Shown here piece by piece: positions 17,742 through 26,817 of a stretch of DNA of 64,000 bases. The notes under the pieces are model-generated. The model saw only the letters and a list, made by a program, of their open reading frames with translations, was not told the origin of the DNA and searched no databases. The DNA is from Saccharothrix sp. HUAS TT1 (lineage in GTDB: Bacteria > Actinomycetota > Actinomycetes > Mycobacteriales > Pseudonocardiaceae), in NCBI RefSeq assembly GCF_040744945.1, contig NZ_CP160453.1:5580001-5644000 (forward strand), given 5' to 3'. The translations under genes were made by a program, and so were the position numbers. The first letter of the stretch is position 1, and each line of letters begins with the position of its first letter.

Positions 17742-18721
17742 CAGGTGAGGGTGACGGTGTCGGGGCCGTCGAGTTGTGGGGGAGCGGGGTTGGTGGGGGT
17801 GGTGTTGGCGCCGACGTGGACGAGGGCTTTGCCGACGGCTTCGCTCTCGGTGGTGGAGCCGATCTCGGCGAGGTCGACCATGGCTTGGTCGAGGTCTACG
17901 ACGCGTTCTTCCAGGCCGATGGTGGCGGCGATGAGTTCGCAGACGGCGCCGGGGTCGTCGAGTTTGAGGAAGTGCTGGCCGAGGAGGTCGCGCCAGTGGT
18001 CGGCGATCTGGGGGTCGTTGTAGTAGGAGGACTGGTTGGGCAGGACGAAGTAGACGTGCCACTTGCGTTCGAGTTCGCGGTAGATGGAGGCGGGGTCGAT
18101 GTCCTGCTTGACGTCGTCGCCGATGATGCGGCGGATGTGGCGGGCTTCGAGGCGTGGTTTGTTGAGTTCGTCGCCGATGAGGAAGAGGTAGCCCTTGCGG
18201 CCGCGCTTCTGCCAGGCGTCGGTGGTGACGTGGCGGGCGATGAAGTAGGCGGCGAGTTCGTAGGATTCGCTCTTCTGGCCGCCGCCGTTGCCTTCGAGGA
18301 AGATGGTGCGGAGTTGTTCGTCCATGCGGTTGTCGGATTCGAACTGGCCGATCTGGAGGGGGACGCGGTCGCTGTCGGCGTCGCCGATGCCGCCGAAGAG
18401 GAGTTGGGGGTCGGTGAGGTAGCCCTTGCGCTGGAGGAGGCCGTGGAGCTTGCCGAGTTTGCGCTGCATGATCTGGGGGACGCGGCCCATGGAGCCGGTG
18501 ACGTCGAAGAGGATGGCGATGGGGGTGGAGTCGGCGTGGTCGGGTGAGTCGCGGCATTCGCGGGTGGTGACGTTCTTGGGGTCGAGGGTGGGGTCTGCTT
18601 TCCAGTGGGTGGCGGGGCGTGAGCGCATGGCGGCGGTGTAGCCGAAGTCGTCGATGCCCTTGGCGGCGCGGAAGGTCTTGGCCGCTGCGTAGGCGTTGTC
18701 GTCCCATTTGCCGTGTCCCAT
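17741..18721 (-). CDS. VWA-domain protein with MIDAS-like DxTGS motif
   Basis: A 326-residue cytoplasmic protein without signal peptide or membrane segment. Residues ~68-250 form a von Willebrand A domain with the metal site DVTGSM (Asp73, Thr75, Ser77) and later IGD and LIGDE segments. The ~60-residue N-terminus (WDDNAYAAAKTFRAAKGIDDFGY) is conserved-looking but unassigned. The C-terminal ~80 residues are helical and end in a Pro/Thr-rich tail. It begins one base after the pseudokinase gene and overlaps the PurA-like gene. VWA proteins beside kinase-like proteins are known in TerY-type stress systems, but this protein is not an obvious TerY. Confidence 0.85.
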   Translation of the reverse strand: MGHGKWDDNAYAAAKTFRAAKGIDDFGYTAAMRSRPATHWKADPTLDPKNVTTRECRDSPDHADSTPIAILFDVTGSMGRVPQIMQRKLGKLHGLLQRKGYLTDPQLLFGGIGDADSDRVPLQIGQFESDNRMDEQLRTIFLEGNGGGQKSESYELAAYFIARHVTTDAWQKRGRKGYLFLIGDELNKPRLEARHIRRIIGDDVKQDIDPASIYRELERKWHVYFVLPNQSSYYNDPQIADHWRDLLGQHFLKLDDPGAVCELIAATIGLEERVVDLDQAMVDLAEIGSTTESEAVGKALVHVGANTTPTNPAPPQLDGPDTVTLT

Positions 18722-18722
18722 G

Positions 18723-19727
18723 TCAGGCTCCTGTCTGTGGTAGGGCGAAGGGTCGGTAGGTGCGTTCGCCGTAGAGGTGTTCGAGCAGGTCGTCGTATTC
18801 GGTGAGGAGGTCGACGGCGTCGGGTCGTCGGTGGGGGTCGTCTTGGGTGCAGCCGCGGGCGAATCGGCGTTGGGCGGTTTCGTCGGGGGCGAGGAGGTCG
18901 AGCATGAGGGTGTGGGCCATGTGGATGTCGGTGGCGGTGGTGGCGGGTTGTCCTTTGTGGATTTCGGGTGGGTAGTGGGTGGTGTGGTCGGTGGCGAGTG
19001 GTCGTTCGCCGGTGGTGACGGCGAAGGTCCAGCCGGCGAGGACGATGCCGTGGTGGGCGGGGTGGATGAGGACGTTGTCGGTGGTGATGGCGCCGTGGAC
19101 GAGGCCGATCTCGTGGGCGCCGGCGATGGCGCGGAGGAGTCGGCGGTGCATCCAGGCGTAGTCGCGGCCGTCGAGGCCGTGGGGGTGGGCGGTTTTGACG
19201 TCGGTGAGGGTGGCGAAGCCGTCGGTGAGGGGGGTGAGGACGGTGAAGGCGTGGGTGCCGCGGGGTGTGTTGCCGGAGGTGTCGTGGAGGTGGGGGTAGT
19301 AGGGGCGTAGCCAGGGGTGGTGGTGGGTGAGGTGGTCGAGTCGGCGGAGGGCGTCCCACTCGGCGTGCAGGAGTGGGTTGAGGGTGGGGTTGCGGGCGAC
19401 TTTGACGATGTGGGGTCCGTCGGTGAGGTAGAGGTTGGTGACGCTGCCGATGGCGTGTCGTCGGGTGAGGCGGTAGGTGGCGCGGGTGGTGCGGAGTTCG
19501 GTGGTGGTGCTGGTGTGCTGCCAGTCGTGGTGCAGGCGGGTGAGTCGGGCTGAGGCGGTGTGGGCCCTGGTGTCGTCGGGGGCGGTGCGGTCGGGGTGCA
19601 GGGCGGTGGCGAGTCGGCGGTGGAGGCGTTGGGCGTCTTTGCGGCGGGTGGGGTCGAAGGGGCCGAACAGGTCGGCTGCGGTGTCCGCCTGTTCGACCTG
19701 GGTGAGGGCTTCGTCCCTGGTGAACAT
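18723..19727 (-). CDS. J-domain/protein pseudokinase fusion
   Basis: A 334-residue, His/Thr-rich protein. The first ~70 residues resemble a J-domain with HPD at 44-46 (TALHPDRTA), the motif that stimulates Hsp70. Residues ~85-320 follow the protein-kinase fold: ATP-site Lys109 (IVKVA), helix-C Glu123, APE-like PPEI (253-256) and the helix-F Asp267. The catalytic loop HRD is HGA (211-213) with only Asn218 kept, and DFG is replaced by LAGW. It therefore lacks both catalytic aspartates and should be a pseudokinase or adaptor. First gene of the operon; the ATG has no ribosome site and follows a TATAGA box, which suggests a leaderless mRNA. Confidence 0.82.
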   Translation of the reverse strand: MFTRDEALTQVEQADTAADLFGPFDPTRRKDAQRLHRRLATALHPDRTAPDDTRAHTASARLTRLHHDWQHTSTTTELRTTRATYRLTRRHAIGSVTNLYLTDGPHIVKVARNPTLNPLLHAEWDALRRLDHLTHHHPWLRPYYPHLHDTSGNTPRGTHAFTVLTPLTDGFATLTDVKTAHPHGLDGRDYAWMHRRLLRAIAGAHEIGLVHGAITTDNVLIHPAHHGIVLAGWTFAVTTGERPLATDHTTHYPPEIHKGQPATTATDIHMAHTLMLDLLAPDETAQRRFARGCTQDDPHRRPDAVDLLTEYDDLLEHLYGERTYRPFALPQTGA

Positions 19728-19751
19728 AGTTTGAGTCTATACGACTCAAAC
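19728..19751 (-). promoter_or_regulatory. Leaderless promoter overlapping a perfect inverted repeat
   Basis: Two 9-bp arms, GTTTGAGTC (19729-19737) and GACTCAAAC (19743-19751), are separated by 5 bp and lie directly upstream of the pseudokinase ATG. On the minus strand the spacer and right arm spell TATAGACT, a good -10 box about 7 bp before the ATG, so transcription would begin at or next to the start codon. A protein bound to the repeat would block the promoter. The repressor is not identifiable from this window. Confidence 0.65.
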
Positions 19752-19816
19752 CGGTGATCCGACTGTGTCGCCGGTCACCTTCCCCGTTGTCGATCAACCG
19801 GGTACAGTCGTCGGCG

Positions 19817-19903
19817 ATGTTGTACTTCCTGTGATCATCGGTCCCGCGCCCGCGTAGAGCTCCGCTCCGCGAGCGCACTTCTCCACACCCTCCGCACCGA
19901 TGA
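19817..19903 (+). promoter_or_regulatory. Possible leader peptide and attenuator of the ABC-F gene
   Basis: A 5-codon reading frame MLYFL (19817-19834) is followed directly by an 8-bp arm TCATCGGT (19835-19842), which pairs with ACCGATGA (19896-19903) across a GC-rich inner region. The far arm covers an alternative ATG of the ABC-F gene. Antibiotic-resistance ABC-F genes are often controlled by ribosome stalling on short leaders, and this arrangement fits. No clear ribosome site precedes the mini-ORF, so it is tentative. Confidence 0.4.
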
Positions 19904-19938
19904 CTCGGCGGTGTCCCCGTCGGGAACAGGAGTCTGCC

Positions 19939-21546
19939 TTGCGCACCGCGCAACTAGCCCTGCACAACGTCACCAAGAGCTATCACGGCCAGGTCGTGCT
20001 CGACGCGGTCTCGCTGACCGTCAAGCCCGGCGAGAAGGTCGGCGTGATCGGCGACAACGGTTCCGGCAAGTCGACCCTGCTCGGGGTGGTCGCGGGCCGG
20101 GTGGCCGCCGACAACGGCGAGGTCACCGTGGTCGCGCCCGGCGGGATCGGGTACCTGGCCCAGACGCTGGACCTGCCGCCGCGCGCGACCGTGGCCGACG
20201 CCGTCGACCTCGCGCTGGCCGACCTGCGCGAGCTGGAGGCCCGGATGCGCCTGGCCGAGGCCGAGCTGGCGGGTCCGCGCGCCGATCCGGAGCACTACGC
20301 GTCACTGGTGGAGCAGTACGAGGCGAGAGGGGGTTACGAGGCCGACACGAGGGTCGACGTCGCCCTGAACGGGTTGGGGCTGCCAGGGTTGGACCGGCGG
20401 CGCGCGCTGGGCACGCTGTCCGGCGGCGAGCGGTCGCGGCTGGCCCTGGCGGCCACGCTGGCGTCGTCGCCGGAGCTGCTGCTGCTGGACGAGCCGACCA
20501 ACGACCTGGACGACCGGGCGGTGGCCTGGTTGGAGCAGCACCTGATGCGGCACCGCGGGACGGTCGTGGCGATCACCCACGACCGGGTGTTCCTGGAGCG
20601 GGTGACCTCGACCATCGTGGAGGTCGAGGCCGGTGGGGTGGCGCGCTTCGGCGACGGCTACGGGGGTTACCTGGCGGCCAAGGCGGCGTTGCGGGCGCGG
20701 CGGTCGCGCGAGCACGGCGAGTGGCGGGCGGAGGTGGCGCGCCAACGTCGCCTGCTGTCGGCGCACGCGCGGGCGTTGGGCGAGATCCCGCGCAAGCTGC
20801 CGCTGGCGGTGTTCGCGGCCGGCCCGTTCCGCGCCCGCGGTCGTGGGCACGGCGCGATGAGCCGGGTGCGCAACGCCAAGGAGCGGTTGGCGCGGCTGAC
20901 CGTGAACCCGGTGGCGCCGCCGCCGGAACCGCTGCGGTTCGCCGCGCGGCTCGGCGGTGGCGGCGCGGACGCGCAGTGGGTGGCCGTGCTGTCGGACGTG
21001 CGGGTCGGCGACCGGTTGCGGTTGGCGCGGCTGGCCGTGCGGCCCGGCGAGCGGCTGCTGGTGACCGGCCCCAACGGCGCGGGCAAGACCACGCTGCTGC
21101 GGGTGCTGGGCGGTGAGCTGCGGCCGGACTCGGGGGTGGTCGACGTGCCGGTCCGGGTGGGCCACCTGCGGCAGGAGGAGGCTGCGTGGCCGCCGGGGCT
21201 GACCCTGCTGCAGGCGTTCGCGCAGGGGTTGCCGGGACACCCGGACGAGCACGTGGACGCGTTGCTGTCGCTGGGCCTGTTCGAGCGCCGCGACCTGCGG
21301 GCGCGGATCGGCGAGCTGTCCTACGGGCAGCGGCGGCGGGCCGAGCTGGCCCGGCTGGTGACCAGGCCGGTGGACCTGCTGCTGCTGGACGAGCCGACCA
21401 ACCACCTGTCGCCGGGCCTGGTGGAGGACCTGGACCGGGCGCTGGCCGACTACCCGGGCGCGCTGGTCGTGGTGACGCACGACCGCCGCACGCGGGCCGG
21501 GTTCGCCGGGGAGCGCCTGCACCTGGAGGACGGCGAGGTGGTGTGA
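19939..21546 (+). CDS. ABC-F subfamily ATPase (ribosome-associated)
   Basis: A 535-residue soluble protein with two ATP-binding cassettes and no membrane domain. Cassette 1: Walker A GDNGSGKST, signature LSGGE, Walker B LLLLDEPTNDLDD. Cassette 2: Walker A GPNGAGKTT, signature LSYGQ, Walker B LLLLDEPTNHLS. The charged Arg-rich linker (~225-320) corresponds to the P-site tRNA-interaction motif region. ABC-F proteins act on the ribosome, as translation factors or by displacing antibiotics. The TTG at 19939 is chosen because CAGGAG lies 6 nt upstream; ATG 19900 is an alternative. It diverges from the pseudokinase operon. Confidence 0.9.
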   Translation: MRTAQLALHNVTKSYHGQVVLDAVSLTVKPGEKVGVIGDNGSGKSTLLGVVAGRVAADNGEVTVVAPGGIGYLAQTLDLPPRATVADAVDLALADLRELEARMRLAEAELAGPRADPEHYASLVEQYEARGGYEADTRVDVALNGLGLPGLDRRRALGTLSGGERSRLALAATLASSPELLLLDEPTNDLDDRAVAWLEQHLMRHRGTVVAITHDRVFLERVTSTIVEVEAGGVARFGDGYGGYLAAKAALRARRSREHGEWRAEVARQRRLLSAHARALGEIPRKLPLAVFAAGPFRARGRGHGAMSRVRNAKERLARLTVNPVAPPPEPLRFAARLGGGGADAQWVAVLSDVRVGDRLRLARLAVRPGERLLVTGPNGAGKTTLLRVLGGELRPDSGVVDVPVRVGHLRQEEAAWPPGLTLLQAFAQGLPGHPDEHVDALLSLGLFERRDLRARIGELSYGQRRRAELARLVTRPVDLLLLDEPTNHLSPGLVEDLDRALADYPGALVVVTHDRRTRAGFAGERLHLEDGEVV

Positions 21547-21624
21547 CCGGTCCGGCGGGCCGCTGGACAGCCGGTCCCGGCGGCCCGCATGATCCGGTCG
21601 ATCCGCAACCCCGGGGGATGACGC

Positions 21625-22335
21625 ATGGTTTCGCCGTTGGACAACCCGGCCTGGACGTCGCTGACCGGGCCGCACGCCCGCTTCGCCGAACGGCACGGGC
21701 AGCTGCTGCGCTACCCGCCGGACGTCGCGCCGTTCGTGGCGATCCCGGACGAGCCCGACGACCGGCTGTGGGCGGACCTGTCGACGCTGGTCGGACCGGG
21801 CGGGGTCGTGCCGGTCACCACGGCCCTCACTCCGCCCGCCGGGTGGGAGCCGGTCGAGCGGGTCGACGCGGTGCAGCTGGTGGACGACGGCGTGGTCGCC
21901 ACCGAGGACGCCGAAGCCGTGCCGCTGGGGCCGGCGGACGTGCCGGAGATGCTGGAGCTGGTGGCCCGCACCCAGCCGGGGCCGTTCCGGGAGCGGACCG
22001 TGGAGCTGGGCGGCTACCTCGGCATCCGGCGCGGCGGCGCCCTGGTCGCGATGGCCGGTGAGCGCATGCGCCCGCCGGGCTGGGCCGAGATCAGCGCCGT
22101 GTGCACCGACCCGGCCCACCGCGGCCGGGGCCTGGCCACCCGCCTGGTCCACGCCGTCGCGGCCGGGATCCGGGCCCGCGGCGAGCGGCCGATGATGCAC
22201 GCCTCGGCGTCCAACACCGCGGCGATCCGGCTCTACGAGTCGCTGGGCTTCCGGGTGCGCGTCGAGGTCGACTTCGTGCTGCTGCGCGTGCCCTCCCGGA
22301 CGGCCGGTCCCGCCGGGGCGGCCGCGCGCCCCTGA
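21625..22335 (+). CDS. GNAT-family N-acetyltransferase (FR47-like)
   Basis: A 236-residue protein. The C-terminal half carries the acetyl-CoA-binding motif A (VCTDPAHRGRGLATRLV) and the final SNTAAIRLYESLGFR segment typical of GNAT enzymes. The N-terminal half (YPPDVAPFVAIPDEP and a Trp-rich stretch) matches the FR47-like subgroup seen beside resistance or small-molecule genes. The acyl acceptor is unknown. It starts 78 bp after the ABC-F gene on the same strand and may be cotranscribed. Confidence 0.88.
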   Translation: MVSPLDNPAWTSLTGPHARFAERHGQLLRYPPDVAPFVAIPDEPDDRLWADLSTLVGPGGVVPVTTALTPPAGWEPVERVDAVQLVDDGVVATEDAEAVPLGPADVPEMLELVARTQPGPFRERTVELGGYLGIRRGGALVAMAGERMRPPGWAEISAVCTDPAHRGRGLATRLVHAVAAGIRARGERPMMHASASNTAAIRLYESLGFRVRVEVDFVLLRVPSRTAGPAGAAARP

Positions 22336-22540
22336 CCGCGGGGGCCCGGCCGTCGGACAGCCCGGCCGCGATGTCGCGCGCCTGCACGTCGCGGCGCTGC
22401 GACATCGCGGTGAGCCGGCCGAACGCGGCGTCGGCGTCGCAGCGGTGCGCGGCCATCAGGACGCCCATCGCCTGGCCGATCGTGCCGCGGCTGACCAGCG
22501 CCCGGCGCGCCACCCCGGCCGACCCCACCCGCGGCACCAC
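22091..22540 (-). pseudogene. ANTAR-domain remnant, antisense to the GNAT 3' end
   Basis: Codons from ~22540 down to ~22360 encode a good ANTAR RNA-binding domain (ALVSRGTIGQAMGVLMAAHRC, then AFGRLTAMSQRRDVQARDIA). The segment just upstream in the same frame (GSTFTVVVP) resembles the end of a sensor-kinase ATPase domain, and no GAF/receiver part or convincing start is present. Beyond the ANTAR domain the frame merely runs antisense through the GNAT gene as Arg/Pro-rich sequence. I read it as a decayed ANTAR regulator; a short functional protein is less likely. Confidence 0.6.
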
Positions 22541-22668
22541 GACGGTGAACGTGCTGCCCGGCCCGGCTCGCCGTCCACAGGGGACCGCGCCGCCGCCCCG
22601 ACGGGTGCGCCGCCGCGCGCGGGATGGTCAACTTGGGCGACGACCGACGACCCGGGTGAGGATGGCCG

Positions 22669-24385
<1,717 letters not shown>

Positions 24386-24399
<14 letters not shown>

Positions 24400-24981
24400 C
24401 CCGGCCGGCCCCACGCCGGTCCACCCCGAACAGGTCCGCGGCGATCCGGGCGGCCGACCGCGACCCGTCCACCACGACCACCCGGTGGCCCGGGTCGCGG
24501 GCCTGTCCGGCGACGGCGGCGGCGAACCGCGCGTCGCGCCGCATCCACCGCCGGAACGCGCCGCCCGGGTCCGGCGCGTCCCGCAGCAGCTCCCGCGCCC
24601 ACGCCCGCCGCGCGTAGTGCCGCACCTGGAACCGCGGCGTCGGCACCAGCCACGCCGCCCGCGCCGCCGGCACACCCAACCCCGCCACCAGTTCCGGCAG
24701 CAGCGCCGCGCCCTCGACCACCACCGCGCCGCCGATCGCGGCCACGTCCCGCACGACCAGCGGGAACTGCTCGCGGTACGCGGCGAACCGGTCCGCCACC
24801 TGCACCCCGACCGGCCGCGCCAACCGCTCGCCCGCCGACCACGACACCAGCCGCGCCGCCACCCCGCCCGGCGCCTCGGCCGCGTGCCGCTCGAACCGGT
24901 CGTCGCACGAGTACGCCGTCGCCCCCCACGCCGCCGCGAGCAGCAAAGTCGTTTCGCGCCGAAAGGCGCCGTGCCGGACAA
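24386..24981 (-). pseudogene. Small-molecule kinase-like P-loop NTPase, broken N-terminus
   Basis: The body matches an actinobacterial P-loop kinase-like family: TTLLLAAAWGATAYSCDDRFERHA, a later GGAVVVEGAALLPELV and WLVPTPRF, then RWMRRDARF and VVDGS. The Walker A loop and start codon are missing in that frame. A P-loop-like string (TAPFGAK) preceded by a TTG lies immediately upstream in the next frame, so a one-base shift would restore GxxxxGK-TT approximately. The divergent argS begins 39 bp away, leaving no room for a longer N-terminus. I call it frameshifted or degenerate. It could still be a sequencing error. Confidence 0.6.
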
Positions 24982-25019
24982 TCGCCCGATCGATTCCGGA
25001 CGCGATGGAGGATGACCGG

Positions 25020-26756
25020 GTGCTGGCTGGAGACATCGGGCTCGAACTGGGCCTGCGGGTGGCCGACGCGCTGAAGGCGGCGCTCGACGTGGACATCACC
25101 CCCGTCGAGGCGCTGATCCGACCCGCCGCCCCCGGCCGCGGCGCGGACTACCAGTGCAACGTCGCCATGAGCCTGGCCAAGAGGCTCGGCCGACCGCCCC
25201 GCGACGTCGCCGCCGCCCTCGTCGAGCACCTGGACGCCGCCGACCTGGTCGAGCCGCCCGAGGTCGCCGGACCGGGGTTCGTCAACCTCACCCTGCGCCG
25301 CGACTGGCTCCAGGAGCACACCTCCCGCCTGCTCGGCGACGACCGGCTGGGCGTGCCCGAGGCCCGGCCCCGCCGGTACGCCATCGACTACAGCAGCCCC
25401 AACGTGGCCAAGGAGATGCACGTCGGCCACCTGCGGTCCACCATCATCGGCGACGCCGTGGTGCGGCTGCTGGAGTTCGCGGGCCACGAGGTGATCCGGC
25501 ACAACCACCTCGGTGACTGGGGCACCCCCTTCGGCATGCTCATCGAGCACCTGGTCGACCTCGGCTGGACCTCCGGCGAGCACTCCATCGGCGACCTCGA
25601 CGGCTTCTACCAGCAGGCGCGCAAGAAGTTCGACGCCGACCCCGCCTTCGCCGACCGGGCCCGCCACCGCGTCGTGGCCCTGCAGGGCGGCGACGAGCCG
25701 ACCCTGGCGCTGTGGCGGGAGCTGGTGCGCGAGTCCGAGCGGCACTTCGCCACCGTCTACGAGCTGCTGGGCGTGAAGCTGACCGACGGGGACTACTACG
25801 GCGAGAGCTTCTACAACCCGTTCCTGGACGAGGTCGTGGACGAGCTGGAGGCCAAGGGCCTCACCGAGGTCAGCGACGGCGCCGTGTGCGTGTTCCCGCC
25901 CGGCTTCACCAACCGCGAGGGCGAACCCCTCCCGCTGATCGTGCGCAAGAGCGACGGCGGCTACGGCTACGCCGGCACCGACCTGGCCACCGCCCGCTAC
26001 TGGACCCGGGACCGCGGCGCCACCGACCTGCTCTACCTCGTCGGCACGCCCCAGGCCCAGCACTTCCGGATGGTCTTCGCCGCCTCCCGGGCCGCCGGGT
26101 GGCTCGACGACGACCACCGCGCCGCCCACATCGGGTTCGGCTCCGTCCTCGGCGAGGACGGCAAGATCCTGCGCACCCGCGCCGGCGGCACGGTGAAGCT
26201 GGTCGACCTGCTGCGCGAAGCCGTCGACCGCGCCGCCGCCGTCGTCGGCGAACGGTCCAAACAGGACCCCGAGGGGCAGGGGCGGGTGGCCCGCGCCGTC
26301 GGCATCGGCGCGGTCAAGTACGCCGACCTGTCCGGCGACCGCGAGAAGGACTACGTCTTCGCCTGGGACCGGATGCTGGCCATGGAGGGCAACACCTCCG
26401 TCTACCTCCAGTACGCCAACGCGCGCGTGCTGTCGATCGTGCGCCGCGTCGGGCACGACGCCGAACCCGGCACCCCGGTGGTCCTGGCCGAACCCGCCGA
26501 ACGCGCCCTGGCGGTGAAGGTCCTGCAGTTCCCGGCCGCCCTGGCCACCGCGACCGAGGAGTACGCGCCGCACAAGCTGTGCACCTACCTGTACGAGACG
26601 GCGGTCGCGTTCTCCGCGTTCTACGAGAGCTGCCCGATCGCGCAGGCCGAGGACGACCGCACCCGCCGGTCCCGCCTCGTGCTGGCGCGGCTGACCTCCC
26701 GCGCCCTGACCCTGGGCCTGTCCCTGCTGGGGATCGAGGCCCCCGACCGCATGTGA
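25020..26756 (+). CDS. argS: Arginyl-tRNA synthetase
   Basis: A 578-residue class I synthetase that charges tRNA-Arg. The N-terminal Add-1 domain leads into the HIGH-like motif (AKEMHVGHLRST) with SSPN upstream. The KMSKS region is the ArgS-typical GEDGKILRTRAGGTVKL. The C-terminal DALR anticodon-binding domain ends in LTLGLSLLGIEAPDRM. GTG 25020 is preferred: GGAGGA lies 7 nt upstream, whereas the ATG at 25005 overlaps that site. A tRNA-Arg(ACG) gene lies at 54.2 kb, but nothing links them functionally here. Whether a second argS exists cannot be seen. Confidence 0.95.
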   Translation: MLAGDIGLELGLRVADALKAALDVDITPVEALIRPAAPGRGADYQCNVAMSLAKRLGRPPRDVAAALVEHLDAADLVEPPEVAGPGFVNLTLRRDWLQEHTSRLLGDDRLGVPEARPRRYAIDYSSPNVAKEMHVGHLRSTIIGDAVVRLLEFAGHEVIRHNHLGDWGTPFGMLIEHLVDLGWTSGEHSIGDLDGFYQQARKKFDADPAFADRARHRVVALQGGDEPTLALWRELVRESERHFATVYELLGVKLTDGDYYGESFYNPFLDEVVDELEAKGLTEVSDGAVCVFPPGFTNREGEPLPLIVRKSDGGYGYAGTDLATARYWTRDRGATDLLYLVGTPQAQHFRMVFAASRAAGWLDDDHRAAHIGFGSVLGEDGKILRTRAGGTVKLVDLLREAVDRAAAVVGERSKQDPEGQGRVARAVGIGAVKYADLSGDREKDYVFAWDRMLAMEGNTSVYLQYANARVLSIVRRVGHDAEPGTPVVLAEPAERALAVKVLQFPAALATATEEYAPHKLCTYLYETAVAFSAFYESCPIAQAEDDRTRRSRLVLARLTSRALTLGLSLLGIEAPDRM

Positions 26757-26772
26757 CCCCGGCCGGCCGGGG
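26757..26772. terminator. GC hairpin between convergent genes
   Basis: A 16-bp palindrome CCCCGGCCGGCCGGGG begins right after the argS stop codon and precedes the convergent oxidoreductase 3' end. It plausibly ends both transcripts. Confidence 0.5.
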
Positions 26773-26817
26773 GACCGGCGCGGTCGAAGGACGGCACGGG
26801 TCAGGGGACCGGCGGGC

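Noticed and set aside
17741..19727. Classical TerY-P triad of tellurite-resistance systems
   Set aside because: No PP2C phosphatase and no TerD-type genes are present; the VWA protein does not look like TerY and the kinase is dead.
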